This document shows positions 24,301 through 33,300 of a DNA stretch of 64,000 nt, in pieces (position 1 is the first letter of the stretch; every line of letters begins with the position of its first letter). The DNA comes from Ovis canadensis (taxonomy: Eukaryota > Chordata > Mammalia > Artiodactyla > Bovidae): contig NC_091245.1 in NCBI RefSeq assembly GCF_042477335.2, forward strand, positions 115,044,501 to 115,108,500, written 5' to 3'. A program made the translations under genes and the position numbers. The notes beneath the pieces are model-generated. The model made no database searches. It was not told the origin of the DNA and saw only the letters and a program-made list of their open reading frames with translations.

Positions 24301-27300
24301 GCCCTGGCCTCATTTTCAGATGGTTGGCCATAGTGCTTCTGGGTGTTGTGGTAATCCTAGTTTTGATTTATGTTACTCTCTAACACCTTGTATCTTTGTG
24401 AACAAGGCCTTGGCCTCATTTTCAAATGGTTGGCTATAGGCTCCTGGGTGTTGTGGTCATGCCCTTCAGGCCTTTCTTGTGTGCATTTGTTGTCTGAGGG
24501 CAGGTTATTTTGCAGTCCTCTTTCCTGGTCTAATAACTTTGGTATAATACTTTGTATGTGGCTCATTTTTATGTGAACTTCATTTTCCTAAACCTAGGAA
24601 GGTGTAGCTTTTCTAACTATACATAGCTCCCTCTTCTGTTGTTTTGTGTAGTGGGTTTTTTTTTTTTTTTTTTTTTTTGCCTTGAGATCCTCTTGGCTGT
24701 TCCCTTTCCCTGCTTTTTCCTGATGTCTTTGTCTCTTTCTCTCTCAATTTTCATTTACCCCATCAATATGGGTTCTCATCCCAAGATTTCTTTTTTCTGT
24801 GGGACTCTGCCTTAGAAGGGAGCTTCAGCTGATTGGTTTTGAGAGATTCTAGTGTCTAGATTACTTCAGCCCCCTCAAATCTTACAGAGGACCCCTTGTA
24901 TTCATTTGGAATGTATAACCCCTGGTTTAGTTTAAACAGCTTTTCTCAAATTGGTTTTTATGCTTCCCAGTGAATACCTGTTTTGGGGGATTATTTTTTC
25001 TCTGGGTCATCAGATTAACTGTGGTTTCTCTCTGCTTCCGTCTACATAGATGCCCATGTGGTGCAAGTCTTACTGCTACTGATGGTTTCTCCCTAGCCAC
25101 TCGGATTTTGTTGTCTAGTGAGGTTACTTACTTTTGTTAGAGATGTTGTCCATAGATTTTTTTTAATTTTGCTATCAAGTTGCTTTATTATTAGGAGGCT
25201 TTAACAAGACAAAAGTCATCTCACCTCTGTTTTTTTAATTCAATTACCATAAATCTATGTCTAGCTCTTTTTCAGTTAGTGTTACAAAATGTGGATCATT
25301 TTCCTATGTTGTGTTTATTAATCAAAAACATTTTAAATTAAAATATAGTATTATGTCTTAGGTGTATATAATAATTTATTAAACTGTTTACTCATAAATG
25401 GCATTAATATTTTTTGTAGTTGAATGATTCAGAAAGTCATGCTAATATAATTAATGTTGTGGTGAATATTTAGATGTTTTTGTTTTCTTTACTGGTTATA
25501 CTTTCAAAAGATTTGATGTAAACTTACATATTTTTGTGTTTTAGCATGCTTCATGATGATCCAAGCAGAAGAATTCCTGCTGAAATGGCATTGTGCAGCC
25601 CATTCTTTAGCATTCCTTTTGGTAAGTTGTACACATCTTTATTTTTTCTTGGTTATTTTATAATCAAATAAGATATCAGAACTAATTTATATTCCCAAGC
25701 TCCTTTTCCTAATATTCATCAGTTTATTCGAAGGAGTTTGCATTTAACCATGTTGTAATGAATTTAACAGCCCCTCATATTGAAGATTTGGTGATGCTTC
25801 CGACGCCAGTGCTAAGACTGCTGAATGTGCTGGATGATGATTATCTTGAGAATGAAGAAGAATATGAAGGTCAGGACTTCCTAAATTTTATTTTAATGTG
25901 TCTTTCCTGTGTAGAATAGACATACCATTTCATAGCATTCTCGTATTTTGCTAGTTTATATAGTGAGGATATGGAACTATGTGGTCTCTAAAGGACACTT
26001 ACTTTTGACTCCCGCTGTATATTTAATATGTCCCCCACCAGTTTCCTATGAGAACGCTCTAAGCCCCAATGTGATAGAGTTGGAGACTTTAGGAGGTAAT
26101 AGGATTAGATTAGGTCATGAAGCTGGAGCCCTTCTGATGGAACTAGTGGCCTTTAAAACAGAAGAGACAGGAGAGCAGTCTTTCTCTTTCTTCTCTTTCT
26201 GTCTCTGCAAATGTGACTATACAGCAGGAAGGCAGCTGTCTACACCCAGGCACCAAATCTGCCTGCACCTTGATGTTTGAATTCCAGCCTTCAGAACTAT
26301 GAGAAACAAATGATTGTTGTTTAAGCCACTTAGTGTGTGGCGTTTTGTTACAGTAGTCCCAGCAGACTTGAACAATTCCTAAGGTCCTTTCAACTCTTTT
26401 ACATCTGATAAACCTTTACTAAATAAATAAAGATTATCTTTCCCAGCAACTTCTTTCTGTCTGTGCTAATCCTGCCCTACACTTTCACTTCTTTTTAGCT
26501 CTTATTTATTTGTTTTGCTTTTAACAGTTCATTCACTCAAAACATATTTACTGAGTATGCACTTGCCACTGTGGATTTATTTCCTGTCTTTAGTGTAATA
26601 GGGGAGACAGTTATATAAATAATTACAAGTATATAAATGATTACTTCTGTAAATCTGAAGGTTACAGTAAAGTATTGAGGCAGAGAGGAGGGCTGTTAAC
26701 TCAGTCTAACATATAATATATGAGTTTTGTTAGTAATTTAAGTTACTTGACTAAAAGTTGAGGGGTTGAGCTAAAAGTAGCTCAGAGACACTGAGATGAG
26801 AGAAAATGTGGCATATTCAGAGAACAGCAAGTTGTTGGGATGACTGTCTTTTAGGATATTTAACAGTTAGTCAAAGCTAAAAAGGTAGCCAGAATACAGG
26901 TATCTAATAGACTTGTTTGTTATGTTTAAGAATTTGGACTTTAATCCCAGAGATAGGAACACTGGAATATAAATTACACAGAAGAACTTTGTATCAGGGG
27001 TAGAATAGTTCCTGGCTTCTGATAAGTATTCAATAAATATTTGTCCGTTGTAAAATGCAATAAAGAGCTGTTAAAATTTAAACTAGGTGAGTATTGTAGT
27101 CAAACTTGGGTTTAATAAGAGCATTGTGGAAGCAGAGTGGTGAATGGACTAAAAAGCAGGACCAAACTTAGAAATATCAAATGTGTGCATGTTAAGTCAC
27201 TTCAGTCTGACTCTTTGCAACTCTGTGGACTGCAGCCCTCCAGGCTCCTCTGTTCATGGGATTCTCCAGGCAAGAATACTGGAGTGGGTTGCCATTTCCT

Positions 27301-30300
27301 CTTCCAGGGGAGCTTCCTGAGCCAGGGATTGAAGCCAGGTCTCCTAGGTCTTCTGTGTCTCCTGCATTGGCAGGTTCGTTCTTACCACTCCCCCCATTTG
27401 GGAAGTTCAGAAATATCAGTTGCTTAGTACTGAGCATTTTCTTTGTGGGAAATTAAACCGTTACTGATGGAGCTAGTTGTACCCCACTCTTTCTTATAAG
27501 AGTAAGTCATTTTATGTTCCTCAGCTTTATATAGTTACCTAACAAATGAAACAAACCTAATTTCTTTGAATCTGTGACAGATGTAGGAATCTCCAATCTA
27601 TACTTTTTAGGATGCCTTTTTATCTGAAAGAATAGTCTTACCCTCGTTATTGTTTTGGAATTCCAGGTGGCTCAGTTGTAAAGAATCCGCCTGCAGTGTA
27701 GGAGTGAAGTGAAAGTCACTCAGTCATGTCTGACTCTTTGTGACCCCATGGACTATACAGTCCATGGAATTCTCCAGGTCAGAATACTGGAGTGGGTGAT
27801 ATGAAGTGAAGTCACTCAGTCGTGTCTGACTCTTTGTGACCCCATGGACTGTAGCCTACCAGGCTCCTCCATCCATGGGATTTTCCAGGCAAGAATACTG
27901 GAGTGGGTAGCCTTTCCCTTCTCCAGGGGATCTTCCCACCCTTGGGATCAAGCCCAGGTCTCCCGCATTGCAGGCAGATTCTTTACCAGCTGAGCCACAA
28001 GGGAAGCCCAAAAAGGGGTCACTGTGGCTGCATGGGCCAGGAAATGAACCTGGGCTTCCCTCATGGCAGGCGAGAATTCTACCACTGAACCACCCATGCG
28101 CAATTCAGGAAATGTGGGTTCAGTTCCTACGCTGGGAAGATTCCCTGGAGAAGGAAATGGCAACTCACTCCAGTATTCTTGCCTGGGAAGTCCCATGGAC
28201 AGAGGAGCCTGACGGGCTGCAGTCCATGGGGTTGCGAAAGAGTTGGATACAGGACTTCCCTGGTGGCTCAGATGGTAAAGCGTCTGTCTACAATGCGGGA
28301 AACCTGGGTTTGATCCCTGGATCGGGAAGATTCCCTGGAGAAGGAAACGGCAACCCACTCCAGTACTCTTGCTTAGAAAATCCCATGGAGGGAGGAGCTT
28401 GGTGCAGGCTACTGTCCATGGGGTCGCGAAGAGTTGGGCATGACTGAGCGACTTCCCTTCTAGCAATTAAACAACAGCATTTTTTAATTAGGTCATTATG
28501 GTACAGTAGTTCTAAATAATCTCTTGACATCTATTTCAAATTATTACTTAAGCCTTTTAAGTCTACCTACTGTATTTAATTCTGTCTCCTCCTCATAATT
28601 TTGATAGCTATAAAATTCAAGCGTGAACTTCCTTGAGTAAACCTTAGGGTAGTCTGTATCTGTTCTTTCCTGTGTATCTTGCTGTGTAACACCATTTTTT
28701 TCTACTTCTAAATACATTAAGCATTTAAATGCTGAAATGTTAAACATTTAATGGCATTTAAACATTTAAATGCGTAAATGCTATTAAGTTTTACTGTTTA
28801 AGAGTCTTACATGAACTAAAGTGCAACAGACTTTTTAGTAGCATTAAACACCTTTGTCAGTTCTGATTAGCAAGGTCACCTTCAGATTACACTAGTTTTA
28901 GGTAAGCTTGCCTTGCTCGAAATCATGTGTGAGGACAGCTGTCTTGTAATCTTGATGGCAGTGGGGAAGAAGTTAGATTCGAACCTTCCACTGAGACCAA
29001 AATGAATTGCAAGTTTTGTATATGTTAGAGTATTAAGGAAGTAGGGAGAGTGTAAGGAGGGAAGGAAAAAGGGCAGGCAGGCAGGAGAGAGTAAAGGAAA
29101 AAAATTTAGCTAAAAAATCATAGGAGATTAAAATATATATGTTCTTGGAGTTGAGAAGGCACAGTGTGCACATAATTGAAAATAATGATTCAGCAAATTT
29201 TACCGTGACGTAAACCACCATAGACAAAATATTTACAGTTCTTACCACAGAAAGAACCCCTATAAGGCAAGCCAATAGATGGTGGGTAAAGGATACAATT
29301 TATATGAAAGGATGTACAATATATCTCACACACATATTTCATTCTCAATTGTTGAAATATTAATACTATACTCTGATATCTTACAGTGAAGATGTGGGTA
29401 AGGTATAGGAAAACATTCTCATATGTCACTGGAGAGAGTTTAAGTTGGTGAACCTATATGAAAAGCAGATTGGTAACTCTAGCAGTTACAAATTCATATT
29501 AATTTTGACCTAGCAGTTCCATTTCCAAAAAGTTAATTTAGAAGTACACAAGTGAAATGAGATGTATATACAAGTTTATCTATTACAGTATTATTTATAA
29601 TGGCAAGCAGTTTGGGGATAGTTTAATTGTTCATCAGTAGGACACATTAGAGTCTTTTATAGAATGAAATATTAAATCAGCATAAAAATAAATGAGAAAA
29701 TTTTGTGTAATGATATTGAAAGGTCTAAAAATGTACTTTTAAAAAAGATTGGAACTTTTTATTCAAAGCGTATATGATTATATTTGCTTGTATAAACTTA
29801 CAAAGTTCATGGAAGGTTACAGAAGAAACTAATAATGCTTACTGTCTTCAGGGAGGGGAACAGAATGACATTTTGGAAAGTTGCAAGACGACTTTTCTTT
29901 TGGATTTCAAATTATTTGAATGTATTAACCAAAACATTTAAAATATAAAAAAAATTATTAAATGCATTACATTTATATTATTCTTAACTTAAGCATAATT
30001 TTAAAAGTTACAGAAAATGATTTCATTACCTAGTTATGGATTCTTGAATTTAAAATCTGAAAATAATGAATGCTCGCAAATTACATGAAAGTGATTTTCC
30101 TTATTTATTAATAACCAGATGTTGTAGAAGATGTAAAAGAAGAATGTCAAAAATATGGACCAGTGGTGTCTCTGCTTGTTCCAAAAGAAAATCCTGGCAG
30201 AGGACAAGTAAGTGAATATTTTTCATAATTTGAAAAGGATTCAGTGGTTATTAAAATCCTGTACAAAATGTTTTAATTTTAAAGAAAGATACACACAAAA

Positions 30301-33300
30301 TGTTGCAAGGAATTATGAATTTGCATTATCACGGTTTTTACTTCTTTGTACTTCTTTCTTTTTCCAAAAGTTCTATAATATGCATGTACTTTTTATCACT
30401 TAAAAAAAACTTTTTTAAGTGTTAATCTACTTTTTAAGCCATTGAATACAGCCAGCTGAATCATATGCTAATTTAGGTCAGGGTCAACTACAGAAATATT
30501 TGGCCCAGTTTTTCCTAATTAAGTACAGTAGGAAAACCATTTAGGTTAGGTTCTGATTGTAATAGAATTATCAGTGATAATTTAAACAAGGAAAATATAC
30601 TGGACTGAGGATCCTGAAAGCTGAGTTCAAGTTTCAACTTGGCTTGTTTTGTGAGGAACCTTAGTTTTTTCATCTATAGAATGTATAGGCTAAAAGTATG
30701 ATCAGGGTTTCTGAAGAAAACTCTGATCCTAAATTAAGTCTTCTTTTTATCTGTAGGTTTTTTTTTTTCCCCAGAAAATAGAATATTGTTTTATTCTGTT
30801 TCTTAATCTTAACATCACTGGCATTTGAGCTGGGTAGTCCTTTGTTTGGGGAGATATCATGTACATTATAGGATGTGTAACGTCATCTTTGGCCTCTGCT
30901 CACTGGATTAGCTTCTTTCCACCATCCTTCTCAGCTGTGACACCAGAAATGTCTCTAGACAGTGCCAAATGTCCCTGGGTGCAATCACCTCTGGTTGTGG
31001 ATTTTGTCTTTCACGGTTAAATATTAGGAAAATTCTTGGCAACTGAAAAGAAGTGAAAGAAATTTCACTCTCATCTTAGTGAAAAGTCATTATTGCCAGT
31101 CTAGTGATAACAGCATTTACCTCATTCAGTGTCTGGAGCATACTAGTAACTGCTGTTTGTTTATTCAACCAGTATTTATTGAGCATAACAGGTAGGATAC
31201 AACAGTGAACGAAGCAGACAAAAGAATGTATAATGATAAGTGCTATGGAGAAAAGGAGATTGGAGAAGAGATATAAAGAGTGCTGTGGAGGGGTGGATGG
31301 CAATTTTAAATAAGCAGGTGAGGAAGAACATAATGGATTACACTTGAGTCAAAATTTGAAGGCGGTAAGGAAGAGAATTCTATCAAAAAGAACAGCAAAT
31401 TTCAAGGCCCTGAGTATTCCTGGTAGGTTTGAGGAGGACAGTGTGACTATGCAAAATGAGAAGAATGGAGAATAATGGGAGATTAGATCAAGGAAGTATG
31501 GAAGTATAGGATAGATCAAGGAATGAGAAGGAAAGGTATTGGAAGGTTTTGAATTAAGAATGAACATGATCTGACTCAATCTGAGTGGCAAAATAGAGAA
31601 ACAGGAAAAGTCTTTTCAGGGAGAAAGTGTCCATCTTGTAGCCTACTAGGCTCCTCCGTCCATGGAATTTCCCAGGCAAGAATACTGGAGTGGGTTGCCA
31701 TTTCCTTCTCCAGGAGATCTTGCCAACCTACAGATTGAACCCAGGTCATGAAAAAAAAAAGTTTGACCAAAAAGAGTAACAGCAACGTGGTACAGCTGAA
31801 GCGTGCTGGCCTGTAACCGAAGGTTGATGGACCGAAACCATCCTCTGCTGTCAGTGTAGCTTTGGGCTTCCCCAGTGGCTCAGCTGGTAAAGAATCCGCC
31901 TGCAGTGCACGGGACCTGGGTTCCATCCCTCGGTTGGTAAGATCCCCTGGAGAAGAGAATGACTACCCACTCCAGTGTTCTGGACTGGAGAATTCACCCC
32001 TACACATTCCATGGGGTGGCAAAGAGTTCAGCATGGCTGAGCAATTTTCACTTTCTTGAGCAAAAAGACACTGGCTTTATCAGTGCCGAAGAATTGATGC
32101 TTTTGAACTATGGTGTTGGAGAAGACTCTTGAGAGTCCATTGGAGTGGGACTGCAAGGACATCCAACCAGTCCATCCTAAAGGAAATCAGTCCTGAATAT
32201 TCCTTGTAAGGACTGGTGCTGAAAGTGCAACTCCCAATATTTTGGCCACCGGATGTGAACAACTGACTCATTGGAAAAGACCCTGATGCTGGGAAAGATT
32301 GAAGGCAGGAGGAGAAGGGGACGACAGAAGACGAGATGGTTGGATGGCCTCATTGACTTGATTGACATGAGTTTGAGTGAGCTCAGGGAGTTGGTGATGA
32401 ACAGGGAGGCCTGGCGAGCTGCAGTCAATGGGGTCACAGAGTTGGACACGACTGAGCAACTGAACTGAACTGACACGACTGAGTGAAAGAAATAAGCTTA
32501 TCAACAAAAGAAATAAGCTGCTAAGTGGAGAGTGAATGCAACTTTTGATAAATTCTTAAAATCACAGATTTAACTTCTTTCATTTATTGAAGGTGTTGCC
32601 TAATTGATAAAGTCAGCATGAATTTTTCAGTTCAAACATGTTTATTTTTCAAGGGATATTCAAAAAATACTGGAAAATAGATTATGGGATGCTTCTTACA
32701 ATTATAAACAGTCAAGATTACAGTCATAGAACTCTAATGTAATTAATTATATAATAAGTTATACAATGTGTTTCCTCTGTATTTAGTTTACAGTGATCTA
32801 ATGTGTAAAACTGTAGGTTATCTATGAAGCAAGGAGTAAGATAGGAAGCATTGTATTTCTTCTATAAGTGCATGTCTACTCATTTATTGAACTTTGGTCA
32901 GTAGATTTTGGAGTAATTACTAATCAATTTAAAAAATCAGAGCTTCATATTCTCATTGGACATCATCTAATCTTCCTTTTATATTTAATGAAGAAGTATT
33001 TATTGCTAGAAACTATAGCTAAACACATTGGTTTTTGGAAGAAAAGGAGATATAAAATATCAAAGATATCGAAGATGAGTAAAATGAGCATCAGTTTTTA
33101 GCGCTGGATGGTCTCAAACTTTAAGAGTAATGCATGGCTTAAAATGTCATAGAATGGAAGAGGCAGAGTCAGTTCTACATGTCCATTTTACAATATTAAT
33201 GAATTCAGAAAATCCCATTGTAGGCCAAAATATCCTAGGTCTAATTGTCACGCTTCATCCTTAGCAGAAATATTTGCATGACCAGTCATAGGCAAGGCAT

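Noticed and set aside
24145..24460. Regularly spaced repeat as a CRISPR array
   Set aside because: The repeats are 106 bp, contiguous and without spacers, in a mammalian intron.
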